From Blastocatellia bacterium UBA7656 (GTDB taxonomy: Bacteria; Acidobacteriota; Blastocatellia; UBA7656), in the NCBI GenBank assembly GCA_002483445.1, contig DLHY01000067.1:1-42427 (forward strand): 42,427 bases of DNA. The letters run 5' to 3'. Under the pieces are notes generated by a model. The model did no database searches. It was not told the DNA's origin and saw nothing but the letters and a program-made list of their open reading frames with translations. Positions within the stretch are counted from its first letter, which is position 1. Each line of letters opens with the position of its first letter. Made by a program: the position numbers and the translations under genes. Below are positions 15,769-25,900 of the stretch, one piece after another.

Positions 15769-16934
15769 GCGCGCCGATAAAACTGCTTGCGATCATGGAA
15801 GCGGGCCGAGTGACCGGCCCCGCTAAAAACCTCATCGAGTTTGCCCGCCGCGCCCGCCCCGCGGTCGAGACCTGCATCGTAACGTTTCAACGCGAAGCGG
15901 CCCATCCCCCATCTCCCATCCCTCATCTCCCATTCGCATCAGCAGCGCAAGAAGCGGGGCTGGAAGTGGAGATCATCCCTGAAAGATACCGATTCGATCG
16001 CCGTGTCATCAGCCTGCTTCGCGAAATTGTGGAGCGTCGCGCGCCGGATGTCATTCAAAGTCATAACGTGAAATCGCATTTCCTTGTTCGTTGGTCAGGC
16101 ATCATGCGCGCTCATGGGTGGATAGCTTTTCATCACGGCTACACGACGACTGATTGGAAGATGCGGCTTTACAATCAGCTTGATCGCTGGTCGCTCACGA
16201 GAGCGGATCGAATCATAACCGTTAGCCGCGCATCCGCTCGCCAGATGGCGCGCATCGCGGGTGAAGATCGCATAACGGTTCTGCACAACTCGATTAGCAT
16301 CGATAGCTTCGCCGCGATAAGCCAGGAAGAAGTTCACGCTTTGAGAGCGAAACTCGAAATAGCTGCGGACGAGCGCGTGCTGATTGCAGTCGGCAGACTC
16401 TCGCATGAAAAAGGACACGCTGATTTAATCTCCGCTTTCGCTTCAGTAGTCAAAGCGCATCCGCAAACGAAGCTCGTCATCGTCGGCGACGGGCCAGAGA
16501 GAAATTCTCTTGAGCATCGCGCCCGGTCATCGGGACTCGCCAATCGAGTGATTTTCACCGGGCAGGTCGATGATGCGCCGGTTTACTACTGTATGGCCGA
16601 TGCGTTCGTGCTGCCTTCTCACAGCGAGGGATCGCCCAATGCGTTGCTCGAAGCGATGGCCGCAGGTCTGCCTGTCGTTGCAACACGGGTGGGGGGCGTG
16701 CCGGAAATAGTTGCGGACAAAGAGAGCGCATTGCTCGTTGCGGCACGCGACAGGCAGGCGATGGCCGAAGCGGTCATTCGCCTCCTCACCGATGAAAAGC
16801 TGTCTCAAAGTCTGGCCGCTGCTGCGAGAGAGAAAGTAAAAGATTATTCGCCCGAATCGCGCCTTCAAACGCTGCTTGAAATCTACCGCCGGATGGTCTC
16901 GGCCTCGAATCAGACAAATACGCAAACCGTCTGA
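15765..16934 (+). CDS. Family 4 glycosyltransferase with a repeat-encoded insert
   Basis: 389 residues with a GT-B fold: N-terminal AIMEAGRVTGPAKNLIEFAR, middle VIQSHNVKSHFLVRW and a TVSRASARQMARIAG strand, then the GT4 domain with LIAVGRLSHEKGHADLI, LVIVGDGPERNSLEHRA and the E-x7-E box (SEGSPNALLEAMAAGLPVVA). It transfers a sugar in the cytosol during glycan assembly. Residues ~46-57 (HPPSPIPHLPF) come from a CCCATC-word repeat that lies in frame in the coding DNA. This proline-rich loop falls after the second beta strand, probably where an insertion is tolerated. It starts in an ATGA overlap with the GT-C-like gene, so translation is likely coupled. Confidence 0.87.
   Translation: MSAPIKLLAIMEAGRVTGPAKNLIEFARRARPAVETCIVTFQREAAHPPSPIPHLPFASAAQEAGLEVEIIPERYRFDRRVISLLREIVERRAPDVIQSHNVKSHFLVRWSGIMRAHGWIAFHHGYTTTDWKMRLYNQLDRWSLTRADRIITVSRASARQMARIAGEDRITVLHNSISIDSFAAISQEEVHALRAKLEIAADERVLIAVGRLSHEKGHADLISAFASVVKAHPQTKLVIVGDGPERNSLEHRARSSGLANRVIFTGQVDDAPVYYCMADAFVLPSHSEGSPNALLEAMAAGLPVVATRVGGVPEIVADKESALLVAARDRQAMAEAVIRLLTDEKLSQSLAAAAREKVKDYSPESRLQTLLEIYRRMVSASNQTNTQTV
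15901..15935 (+). repeat. CCCATCTCCCATCCCTCAT-word repeat inside a coding gene
   Basis: A 35-bp pyrimidine-only run of CCCATC / CTCCCATC / CCTCATC words, flanked by ordinary GC-rich coding sequence. It reads in frame as PPSPIPHLPF. It resembles one arm of the intergenic hairpin elements, without the complementary arm. Confidence 0.6.
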
Positions 16935-16979
16935 AAATAGTCCGATTTTCAGCCAATTAGACATTTTCTTCAAACATAA

Positions 16980-17912
16980 ATGAGATCAGACGGAGAAATG
17001 GTCAAAACACTCGAACCAAGCGCGACGGCGCGCAGCAACGAGTCCCTGTCGCTTCGCTGGCGGCTTGTCGCTTCGATCAAAAACCTGTTGTTTTTCATTT
17101 ATCTCTACTGCGGCTATGTTCAGTTGCGCGATTTCATTCTTTCACTCGCGGGCCGCTCCCGCGCTGTCGTTTTGTACTACCATCGCATAGGCGCGACGGA
17201 CGTGCTGACCACACAGAGCGAAGAATTCAGCCGTCAGCTTCACTATTTCAAAAAAAGATACGAGTGCATAAGCCTCGCGGAACTATGTCGCCGATTGCGC
17301 GAAGGCCAGACGTTTCGCCGCCGCTCTATCGTGATCACTTTCGATGACGGCTATCGCGATAATTTCACTCAGGCCGCGCCGTTGTTGAAAGAAAAAGGTT
17401 TGACGGCGACGTTTTTCGTCTCGACCGGATTCATCGAAACCGAGCGCGATTTCCCGCACGACCTGCGCGATCAAAATGCAAGCGGGCGTTTTCCGAAACT
17501 GACGTGGGACGATCTTCGACAGATGGAAGCGGAAGGATTTGAGATAGGCTCGCACACGGTAAATCACATAAGCCTCGGCAAAGCGGACAGCGTGACCGTC
17601 GAGCAGGAAGTTTACGATTCGCTCGTCAGGCTCAACCGTGAGCTTGGGCCGCGCGAGCGAGCGTTTTCATTTCCGTGGGGCAAACCTGAAGACATAACGG
17701 CTGACGCAATCGAAAGCGTCCGTGGGGCGGGTTATTATGCGGCAGTGTCGGCCTACGGAGGCGCGAACACTCGCGGCGCGAATGCGTTGGGCATTCGCCG
17801 AGTAGATGTGGGCAACGGGCATCTGAGCCGTCTGGCCGTCCGCGCCCGCATCGCGGGATTCGATCCCGATTATTTGAGATTGAAGATAAGGGGTCTCAAA
17901 TCTCGAATTTGA
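16980..17912 (+). CDS. Polysaccharide deacetylase (NodB homology, CE4)
   Basis: 310 residues. VITFDDGYRDNF carries the catalytic Asp and the metal-binding Asp; GSHTVNHISLG is the H-x3-H metal motif; AFSFPWGKPEDIT corresponds to the third conserved block. It should remove N-acetyl groups from a glycan. One hydrophobic stretch near the N-terminus (LLFFIYLYCGYVQLRDFIL) may anchor it. ATG 16980 lacks an SD; a second ATG at 16998 (MVKTLEPS) follows GGAGAA very closely, so the start is uncertain by six codons. The C-terminus (SRI) and stop come from the repeat that follows. A paralogous deacetylase lies at 20668. Confidence 0.87.
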   Translation: MRSDGEMVKTLEPSATARSNESLSLRWRLVASIKNLLFFIYLYCGYVQLRDFILSLAGRSRAVVLYYHRIGATDVLTTQSEEFSRQLHYFKKRYECISLAELCRRLREGQTFRRRSIVITFDDGYRDNFTQAAPLLKEKGLTATFFVSTGFIETERDFPHDLRDQNASGRFPKLTWDDLRQMEAEGFEIGSHTVNHISLGKADSVTVEQEVYDSLVRLNRELGPRERAFSFPWGKPEDITADAIESVRGAGYYAAVSAYGGANTRGANALGIRRVDVGNGHLSRLAVRARIAGFDPDYLRLKIRGLKSRI

Positions 17913-17964
17913 AATTTCAGGAGTCTCAAATCTCAGATTTGAAATTTCAGATTTGAAATTTCAG
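17892..17964. repeat. ATTTGAAATTTCAG-word repeat array
   Basis: ATTTGAAATTTCAG occurs three times, interleaved with GAGTCTCAAATCTC words. The two words are partly complementary and could pair. It supplies the TGA of the deacetylase (17910-17912) and runs right up to the ATG of the next gene, displacing any SD. The AT-richness contrasts sharply with both neighbours. Confidence 0.7.
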
Positions 17965-19488
17965 ATGAAAATGAATTTAAAGATAACGGGAAACAATAAA
18001 TCGCTCGCCCTCGCGCGGCTGCTTTCGTTTTTCGCGCTGCTCTTTTTGAGCGCCCATGCTGCAAGCGCGAAAATAATTCATGCATCTCCGCAGGGCAACG
18101 ATAACAATTCAGGCTCAGTGGCTCAGCCCGTCGCCACTCCGCAGCGCGCGCTGGAGATGGCTGCGGCAGGCGATACGATTTATTTCAGGGCCGGTCGCTA
18201 CACGCTCAAACGTTTCCTCTGGGTCGGGACTCCCAACCTCACTATCTCATCTTATCCGGGAGAGAAGGCCGCAATCGAAGGCGGCACGACTGAAGACCAG
18301 AACAATCCTATCTGCATATTCATCATCGTAGCCAATAACGTCACGCTCTCGGATCTGGAAATTCAGGGCGGGGCTTACTACGGCGTGAAGGTCGATTTGG
18401 ACTCGAACAAGACCACCAGCGGCGTCACCATTCGCCGCTGCTACATTCATCATACGGGCCGCGATGCCATCAAGACCTTCAACGCCGATAATCTCGTGAT
18501 CGAAGATTGCGAAATAGCTTTTTCGGGCGCGCGTGATGGGTCGAATGCCGAAGGCATAGATTCCATCGCTTCGGTCGGCGTGACGATTCGCGGCTGCTAC
18601 ATACACGACATCCCGACGAACGGGCTTTATCTGAAAGGCGGGGCGAGAGACGGACTCGTGGAGCGCAACCGCATCGAAAGAACCGGACACGCGGGAGTGT
18701 TGCTCGGTCAGGACACTGATCTTGAGTACATGCGCGACGGCTCGAAATTCGAAGCCATAAACTGCGTGGCGAGAAATAACATCATCGCCAGCGCGGGCGC
18801 GGCTGGCATAGGCACTTATTCGGGCAGCAATATCAGATTTGAAAACAACACCGCTTATGATGTCGCCCGTCAGTATCAGGCCGGCATCTGGATCGTCTTC
18901 AATTCGCGCGAAGTGCCTTCGGAAAAAATCTCTTTCAAAAACAACATCGTCGCAGTGCTGGGCGAGCGGCCCATGCTCTTTATGCGCGATATGGCAGACC
19001 AGATAGTTTGCGACGCGAACATCTATTACAACGCGCGCAATGTTTATCAGTTCAAACGCGAGCTTACGCTCGGACGGGAACAACTCGATATCTGGAACTT
19101 CGCTGACTGGAAACGCAGTATGGGAGTGGATGCCCGATCACTGACTGCCGACCCGCTCTTAAACGCTAATGATCTTTATCGCCCGCGCTCCGCAAGTCCG
19201 GCCATTGACAGGGGCGAATCTTTGATTGAAGTTAAAACGGATTACGCGGGCAATCCTCGACCGCAGGGCAAAGGCTACGACATAGGCGCGCACGAAGGAG
19301 CAACATCTGCGCGACCTGCAACCGAAACGGCGACAGTCGGGAGCGAGCCTGAAAGCGAATCGGGAAACGCACTCGCGCTTGCGATGTGGGGCGGCCTTCT
19401 GGTTGTGTCCGCCGCCTGCGCGTTGCTGCTCAGTTCTCCGTCGTTGCGCGCGGCTCTCGCGCGCAGAATCAAAATGAGATCGATGTAA
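17965..19488 (+). CDS. Right-handed beta-helix surface protein (DUF1565/pectate-lyase-like) with C-terminal anchor
   Basis: 507 residues. A signal peptide (LLSFFALLFLSAHAASA, cleavage near AASA-K) precedes the DUF1565 opening KIIHASPQGNDNNSGS and RALEMAAAGDTIYFRAGRYT. Several parallel beta-helix coils follow (VTIRRCYIHHTGRDAI, VTIRGCYIHDIPTNGLYLKGG, ENNTAYDVARQYQAGIWIV). The C-terminus has a Ser/Glu-rich spacer, one membrane span (MWGGLLVVSAACALLLS) and a basic tail, a three-part layout like cell-surface sorting signals but without a PEP motif. It may be a polysaccharide lyase, an epimerase or a structural binding protein. ATG 17965 is used; a TTG four codons upstream lies within the repeat. 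Confidence 0.75.
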   Translation: MKMNLKITGNNKSLALARLLSFFALLFLSAHAASAKIIHASPQGNDNNSGSVAQPVATPQRALEMAAAGDTIYFRAGRYTLKRFLWVGTPNLTISSYPGEKAAIEGGTTEDQNNPICIFIIVANNVTLSDLEIQGGAYYGVKVDLDSNKTTSGVTIRRCYIHHTGRDAIKTFNADNLVIEDCEIAFSGARDGSNAEGIDSIASVGVTIRGCYIHDIPTNGLYLKGGARDGLVERNRIERTGHAGVLLGQDTDLEYMRDGSKFEAINCVARNNIIASAGAAGIGTYSGSNIRFENNTAYDVARQYQAGIWIVFNSREVPSEKISFKNNIVAVLGERPMLFMRDMADQIVCDANIYYNARNVYQFKRELTLGREQLDIWNFADWKRSMGVDARSLTADPLLNANDLYRPRSASPAIDRGESLIEVKTDYAGNPRPQGKGYDIGAHEGATSARPATETATVGSEPESESGNALALAMWGGLLVVSAACALLLSSPSLRAALARRIKMRSM

Positions 19489-19491
19489 ACC

Positions 19492-20661
19492 ATGTTGACT
19501 GTTGAAAAAATAACTACGCGAGAGGAATTCCATCGGCTTGGCCCGGTGTGGAACTCAGCGCTTGAACGTAGCGCCGCCAATACGCTCACGCTTACGTGGG
19601 AGTGGCTCTCGACGTGGTGGGACGTTTTCGGGGAAGGGCGCGAGCTTTACACTCTGGTCGTTCGCGACGAGGAAGAGATAATCGCAATCGCGCCGTTGCT
19701 CAGGCGCACAGTTCAGCATTACGGATTGATCCCGTTTCGAAGGCTTGAGTTCCTCGCATCGGGCGAAGATGAAGCCGACGAGATATGCTCCGAGTACCTG
19801 GATTTCATCCTCCTTCGCGGGAGAGAAGAGCAGGCTCTCGAAACCATATTCGCCTACCTTCAGGAGCAGGAAGAAGACTGGGACGAGATTCTGCTGACAG
19901 ACATAGCGGGCGAGTCGAAGAGTTTGCCTGTTTTGAAAAGATTGTGCGAATGGAAAGGATTCAAACTCGAAGAGCTTCGCAACGAGACCTGCATATATGT
20001 CAACCTGCCTTCGCAATGGCAGACGCTCATCGAATCCGTCAGCCCCACATTTCGCCAGAGAATAAAGAAAGACCGCAGGCTCATCTCGAATATAAACGCA
20101 AACCTGCGCATCATCGATGGCGCAGAAGGATTCGATGAAAACTTTCGCGCGCTCGTCCGGCTTCATCAGTTGCGATGGACTTCGCGCGGAGAGCCGGGGG
20201 TTTTTTCGAGCAGCAAATTCTCGCGATTTCATGAAATGCTTGCGCCCCGCGCTCTCTCGAAAGGATGGATCAGGCTCTTCGTGCTATCAGTCGATGAAAA
20301 GCCGATGGCCGCGCTTTACGATTTCGTCTATGGCAACAAAATGTACTACTATCAGAGCGGATTCGATATCGAGGACAGCCCCATACGCAGTCCCGGACTT
20401 TTGATCCGCAGCTACGCCATAGAGAATGCTATTGAAAGCGGACTTTATGAGTGCGATTTCCTCAAAGGCGACATCAGTGGCTACAAGGCCGGATGGAGAG
20501 GGCAGACGCGAAGCATTCTTCAAGTGCGGATGTCGCGCGCTCAATCGAAAGAAGCGATCTACGTCGCCACGACGAAACTCGTTGACGGATTGCGCCATAT
20601 CAAGCGCGCGCTCAAACGAGTAGCCATTGTTTCAAGCAATCCTCTGCCCACGCTCCGTTGA
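19492..20661 (+). CDS. FemAB/BioF2-like GNAT acyltransferase (Acetyltransf_6)
   Basis: 389 residues. The pattern is that of the 'CelD/BcsL' Acetyltransf_6 proteins: an N-terminal half with TLTWEWLSTWWDVFG, then FRQRIKKDRRLI, and a C-terminal GNAT half with ALYDFVYGNKMYYYQSGFD, LLIRSYAIENAIE, and CDFLKGDISGYKAGW. Relatives in exopolysaccharide and exosortase clusters are called FemAB-associated and are thought to add acyl or aminoacyl groups to sugars. Substrate and acceptor cannot be read from sequence. It starts 3 nt after the upstream stop and ends 6 nt before the next ATG, so it is cotranscribed in the cluster. Confidence 0.8.
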   Translation: MLTVEKITTREEFHRLGPVWNSALERSAANTLTLTWEWLSTWWDVFGEGRELYTLVVRDEEEIIAIAPLLRRTVQHYGLIPFRRLEFLASGEDEADEICSEYLDFILLRGREEQALETIFAYLQEQEEDWDEILLTDIAGESKSLPVLKRLCEWKGFKLEELRNETCIYVNLPSQWQTLIESVSPTFRQRIKKDRRLISNINANLRIIDGAEGFDENFRALVRLHQLRWTSRGEPGVFSSSKFSRFHEMLAPRALSKGWIRLFVLSVDEKPMAALYDFVYGNKMYYYQSGFDIEDSPIRSPGLLIRSYAIENAIESGLYECDFLKGDISGYKAGWRGQTRSILQVRMSRAQSKEAIYVATTKLVDGLRHIKRALKRVAIVSSNPLPTLR

Positions 20662-20667
20662 ACTATT

Positions 20668-21744
20668 ATGAGCAAAAAAGAACTGGCAGCCCTTCTGTTA
20701 GGCAATCCCCTCGCTGCGCGCCTTTGCTCCCCCGCGCTCAGGCGATCAAAGGGCCTTCGCATACTGGCCTATCACCGCATACTCGATGACGATCCCCGCT
20801 CGTTGGCTTTCGATGAGGCGCTCATCAGCGCCCGAACTGAAACTTTCCGCGAGCAGATGAAATTCGTCCGACGCAACTTCGATGTGGTTTCGTTCGAGGA
20901 TTTGCATCGCTGCGAGACGGAAGAGAAAGGGTGGCCGCGCCGCGCGCTCATAATCACCTTCGACGACGGATACCGTGACAACTACATCAACGCTTTTCCC
21001 ATCCTGAAAGAGTTTCATCTCCCGGCGACTGTGTTCCTAACGACCGGCCACATCGGAAGCGCGCGCCTCTTCTGGTGGGACAGGGTGGCTTATCTTATCA
21101 AACACACATCGCGTCAGTCGGTCATATTCGCTGATCTCGCCGAGACGGCTTTCGACCTCTCTACGGCGCGCGCGCGCCGTCATACGATAGAGCGCGTTCT
21201 GTGGTGGCTCAAACAGGTTCAGGAAGAAACTCGCAACAGGTTTCTCGACGCGCTTGCTTCAGAACTCGATGTCGAGTTGCCCGAAGGGGTAGCCGAAGGT
21301 ATGCATCTTTCCTGGGATGATGTCAAAGAGATGGCCCGATCAGGAATAGATTTCGGCAGCCACACCATATCGCATCCGATCCTCAGCCATGTGGGCGAGA
21401 GCCAGCTACAGAGCGAAATCAGCGAGAGCAAGCGGATCATAGAACAGCATCTTGGCCGTGAAGTGATGGCGTTCGCATATCCTGCTGGACGAAGGACTCG
21501 ATTCAACGACAATGTGCAGAGCATCGTCGCCCGATGTGGTTATCGTTATGCCGTGTCTTACGATGAGGGCGCGGCTGTCGAGGGCGCGTGCGACCACCTC
21601 GCGCTGCCGCGAATCCACGTCGAGGCGGATGAGTCGCTGAGATTGTTTCGAGCCAATCTCATATTTCCGAAATGGATGCTTTCCCGCAGCCACACGGACT
21701 CGACTCTCAAGGAACTGGCCTCGGCAGGCGCGCTTTTGTGGTGA
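20668..21744 (+). CDS. Polysaccharide deacetylase (NodB homology, CE4), second copy
   Basis: 358 residues. LIITFDDGYRDNYINAFPIL holds the catalytic and metal Asp pair; FGSHTISHPILSHV is the HxxxHP metal motif; VMAFAYPAGRRTRFND is the later conserved block. It is longer than the copy at 16980 because of a ~60-residue insert (FWWDRVAYLIKHTS to WWLKQVQEETR), a feature of the deacetylases in exosortase-type clusters. It should deacetylate the exported glycan or its lipid-linked precursor. It has no signal peptide, only a weakly hydrophobic start. The stop overlaps the ATG of the following glycosyltransferase (TGATG). Confidence 0.87.
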   Translation: MSKKELAALLLGNPLAARLCSPALRRSKGLRILAYHRILDDDPRSLAFDEALISARTETFREQMKFVRRNFDVVSFEDLHRCETEEKGWPRRALIITFDDGYRDNYINAFPILKEFHLPATVFLTTGHIGSARLFWWDRVAYLIKHTSRQSVIFADLAETAFDLSTARARRHTIERVLWWLKQVQEETRNRFLDALASELDVELPEGVAEGMHLSWDDVKEMARSGIDFGSHTISHPILSHVGESQLQSEISESKRIIEQHLGREVMAFAYPAGRRTRFNDNVQSIVARCGYRYAVSYDEGAAVEGACDHLALPRIHVEADESLRLFRANLIFPKWMLSRSHTDSTLKELASAGALLW

Positions 21745-22901
21745 TGGAAAAAGAAACTGACAGGGTGTCCGCCTCTGCCGAAACGAATCGCACGGAAGCT
21801 GCAAGCTGCGCCAAGCCGCGCCGCAGGGTGATGCAGGTGACGTGGTCGCTTGTTGCGGGCGGCTCTGAAATGTACGCATTCACCATAGCTTCGGGTCTCG
21901 ATCCTCAAACATACCAAAGCGCGATATGCGCGCTCGACAAAGGCGGCGCGATGGAAGAGGAAATCCGTCGCGCAGGCATTCCCTTCGAGGTGATGAATCG
22001 CCGACCCGGCGTCGACATCGGCCTGATGTGGAGGCTCTATAAACTCTTTCGCAAGCATAAAGTCGATGTGATTCACACTCACCATTTCAATCAACTCTTT
22101 TATAGTCTTGCGGGCGCGCGTCTCGTGGGCGCGCGAATAATTCACACGGAGCATTCGGTCGAATACTTCAAACGTCGTCGATTGAGAGTGGCGCTCCGAT
22201 GGATGTCCGTCTTCTGCCATAAAATTCTGGCCATAGGCGAAGACGGCGCTCGCGCGCTGCGGGAGCAGGTCGGAATTCCCCGGCGCAAGCTTGAGATTGT
22301 AAGCGCGGGGGTCGACCCTGCGGCGTTCAATCATTCGAGGAGCGAAGCGCGGCAGGAGCTTGGAATCGAGGAAGAAGCCCGCGTGGCGATAATCGTGGCG
22401 CGGCTCTTCCCGGAAAAAAATCATCGCCTGCTGCTTCGCGCATTCTCGGAGGTCGCGCGCCGCGTCACAGGCGCGCGGCTACTAATCGTCGGCGACGGAG
22501 TTGAACGTGATTCCATTCGAAGCGAGATAGAGCGGCTCGGTCTTCAAGATAGCGTCGAGATGCTCGGCGTGCGCCGCGACGTGGCGCGACTGCTTGCGGC
22601 TTCGGATGTGTTCGTTCTCTCATCTGATCGCGAAGGATTGCCCATAGCCGTCCTGGAAGCGATGGCAGCCGGAAAGCCTGTGGTAGCGACCGGGGTGGGC
22701 GATCTGCCTCTGGTCGTGCGCGACGGCGAGACGGGACGAGTGGTCCCGGACGGGGATGCAAAAGCGATGGCCGAGGCTGTGATCGAGGTTCTAAGCGACA
22801 AGGAACAATCGCGCGAGATGGGAGAAAGAGCGCGATGTCTGGTTGCCGAAGAATTCAGTTTGCAGGCTATGATCGAACGCCACGCCCAGCTTTACGGATG
22901 A
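21744..22901 (+). CDS. Family 4 glycosyltransferase (resembling exosortase-associated stp2 type)
   Basis: 385 residues starting at the ATG that shares a base with the deacetylase stop; the frame stays open further up but has no better start. The N-terminal domain has VMQVTWSLVAGGSEMYAFTI, DVIHTHHFNQLFYSLAGARL and HTEHSVEYFKRRR. The C-terminal domain has VAIIVARLFPEKNHRLLLRA, LLIVGDGVERDSI and the donor-binding SDREGLPIAVLEAMAAGKPV. It should transfer a sugar from a nucleotide donor. It is the last gene of the one-directional run and is followed by ~77 nt without a visible terminator before the kinase. Confidence 0.86.
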   Translation: MEKETDRVSASAETNRTEAASCAKPRRRVMQVTWSLVAGGSEMYAFTIASGLDPQTYQSAICALDKGGAMEEEIRRAGIPFEVMNRRPGVDIGLMWRLYKLFRKHKVDVIHTHHFNQLFYSLAGARLVGARIIHTEHSVEYFKRRRLRVALRWMSVFCHKILAIGEDGARALREQVGIPRRKLEIVSAGVDPAAFNHSRSEARQELGIEEEARVAIIVARLFPEKNHRLLLRAFSEVARRVTGARLLIVGDGVERDSIRSEIERLGLQDSVEMLGVRRDVARLLAASDVFVLSSDREGLPIAVLEAMAAGKPVVATGVGDLPLVVRDGETGRVVPDGDAKAMAEAVIEVLSDKEQSREMGERARCLVAEEFSLQAMIERHAQLYG

Positions 22902-22978
22902 GCGCGTCATCAATAGACACATTTCTGATTTTGATTGCGACGACGAATCGTTGACTTCAATACCGGGCTGGCCTACAC

Positions 22979-25900
22979 TTGCAACGCTGCCTTAGTTGCA
23001 TTGCCCGCATCCTTGTATTTGAATTATACCTCTGCGAACCGGATAAACCTGTGGGCGAAGAAAAAAAGCAAACCCCTACTTTTGCGAGCGTGATGATCTC
23101 CGTTGCGCTCGGAGTAATCGGATACGGCATCAACTGCCTTCCTGTCGAACTATTCCCTGGCATGGTGTTTATTTTCGGCAGCGCGATGTCGATTCTTGCG
23201 GCAGTCAGGTTCGGCCCTGCGGCAGGAGGAGTGGCGGGCCTGATCGCAGGAATACGCACCTGGGCTCTATGGCCTCAGCAGCCGTTTCCCTTCAGCGCCG
23301 TCCTTTACTGTCTGGAAGGCGTCACGGTCGGCTATCTGACTCGAAGAGGAAAACGCGGCGCGATGTCCGCCGTTTTGATGTACTGGGTAATGGGGGGGGC
23401 CTGGCTCGGTTTCCTGTGCCAGTGGCTCATCCTCGGCCTTACTGCTCGAATAGCTATCATCTGGCAGTTGCGTTCCATACTCAACGGCCTGCTCGCAGGG
23501 ATGGCAGTAGAAATCGGAATGATCGTCTACGAGATCGTTCGCCGACGAAGGGCTGAGACGGACGAACCGGCGAGGCTCCGCCTTCTGTCGATCATAACTG
23601 TGGTGCTGGTTGCATCTATTACACTGCCGCTGCTCTACATCTCTGTGAATAACGTCAATGATGTTCGCGAAAGAATGATGAGCGATCTGGCCGCGTCTTC
23701 ATCGAGATCGGTGCGGCTTGTCGAAGACGAAGCGCAATCGCTGCTCGATGAGCGCGAGCGCGCAGTGGAGACGGCTGTCTCACTATTCAACTCGCCGAAT
23801 CACAAGACGGATGACGCTCAGTCTCTGCAAAGGTTTCTCTCCAGCGTGCGGCAACGCTATCCCGGTTTTACAGGCATGTGTCTGGCTGATTCGTCAGGTC
23901 GAACGGTTGTGAGCGATCCGCCCGCTTATGCGACAATCGATCACAGCCGTCAGGCATATTATCGCGATATGCTTCAGACAAAAAGACTGATCTATTCGGA
24001 GGTTTATCTCTCGCCCGATGGCCTGCCTACAATGGCGATAGCCGCGCCAGTGACGGGCGAGCGCGGCGGCTTTAATGGATTCGTCCTCGGCTGGCTCGAT
24101 GTCGAAGTGTTTCAAAAAATCGTTTCCCAGCACAGGCAGGAATCAGAGACTCTGACCATTTCGGACAGGCAGGGACGAGTCATCGCCGATTCGTCGCTTC
24201 ATCCGGGCGAGAGCAGAGAAGTCATCTCTCTCAGCGGTCGCGAGGATTTCGATCTGGTCAATCAGCAAACCGGAGCGACCCTCTACTATACGCCGAAAGG
24301 CGAGGGGTCGAGGCCGTTCGCTATCAAGGATAAATCGCTTTTGTCCTCGACCCTGATGCCTGTGACCGGGTGGAAAGTATGGAGCGTGCGATCTCTGACA
24401 ACGGTGTCGGAGAAATTGCAGGGAATTTATTTCAATAATCTGACGGTGCTTATGGCGATGCTGTTCCTGACGCTGGGGTTGAGCAACCTGATGGCCCGCT
24501 GGCTTACAGACCCGATCAACGAGCTTCAGCAAAGCGCAGCATCTCTGGCCGAAGGCAAATGGACGGGATCGCAGCAGCAGCAACGACGGCTCCTTACGAC
24601 AGATTTCGATTTGCTGTTCGGCAGCTTTCGCCGTATGTCTGAAAGCTTGAGGGCAAGCTGGGAGCGTCAACAGGAATTGCTCGCCGAAGCATCAATCGCC
24701 CGAAGCCAGCTTGAAGCCACTTTCGACGCGATGACCGACGTAGTGGCGATCATCAGTATTGATGATCGCCTGATTCGCGCCAATCGCGCTTATTATCAGT
24801 TGATGGACACATCGCCTGAAGAGGCAGTCGGGCAGCCTTACACAGATATAGTTCACCCCGCGAGCGACTGGCAGAGTTGCGAAGTCTGTCGGGCGCGCAG
24901 GGAAGGACGACAGGCTCTGGTGATACTCAAACCGGAAGACCATACCGGCAGATATCTTGAGATAAGAGTTGATCCCGTCTATGGCGCAGACGGCGAGCGA
25001 ATAGCCACCGTGCAGGTGTTGCGCGATCTGACGGAAATGCGCCGCGCCGAGGCCGAAGCCGAAAAAGCGGGCGCGCTGATCAAAGACCTCGTAGATGAGG
25101 CTTACGATGCCGTTTATGCCACAGACCTCGAAGGCCGCTTCCTGTGGGCGAACCGTCGGGCTATGGATTTGTTCGCCGAAGATGGACAGTCGCTTGAAGG
25201 CGAGTTGTTCCTGCGCGCGATGCACACGGACGACCTCGAACGGGTGCGCAGACATTTTATCGATGCCGCAGGCGGACAGGCGCAAAGATACGAATCCCGC
25301 TATCTGATTCCGGGCGGAGGAGTGGGACATCTGCTGATGACTAATTCGCCCATATACGAAGGAGAATCAGTCGTCGCCGTTTTAGGCATTGCGCGCGATG
25401 TGACCCAGGAGCGAGTGGCGACCGAGCAGGCCATGCGCAACGACAAGCTGAGAGCTTTGGGCCAGTTGGCCAGCGGTGTTGCGCATAACTTCAACAACTC
25501 GCTCACGGCAGTTCTCGGTTACACGCAGATGGTGATGAACAAGATCGATGACCAAACGCTCAAGCGTCACCTCAAGACGGTGGAGATGGCCGCGCTCGAC
25601 GCCACGAAGATGGTTCAGCGCATACAGACCTTCGCCCGCCAGCGCAAGGATGAAAACTGGGGGCCGGTCGAGTTGAACACCATCGTCCGCGACGCGCTCG
25701 ATCTCACGCGCTCGCGCTGGCGCGATGACGCGCGGGCGGCAGGCATAGAATATGACATCATCTTCCGCCCGCAGGAAGGCACTGTAGTTATGTGCGATCA
25801 GTCCTCGATGCGCGAGGTTTTCGTCAATCTCACGATCAATTCGCTCGATGCGATGTCTGGCGGCGGGAGGCTCACAATAACGACTGCGGTTGAAAACGAC

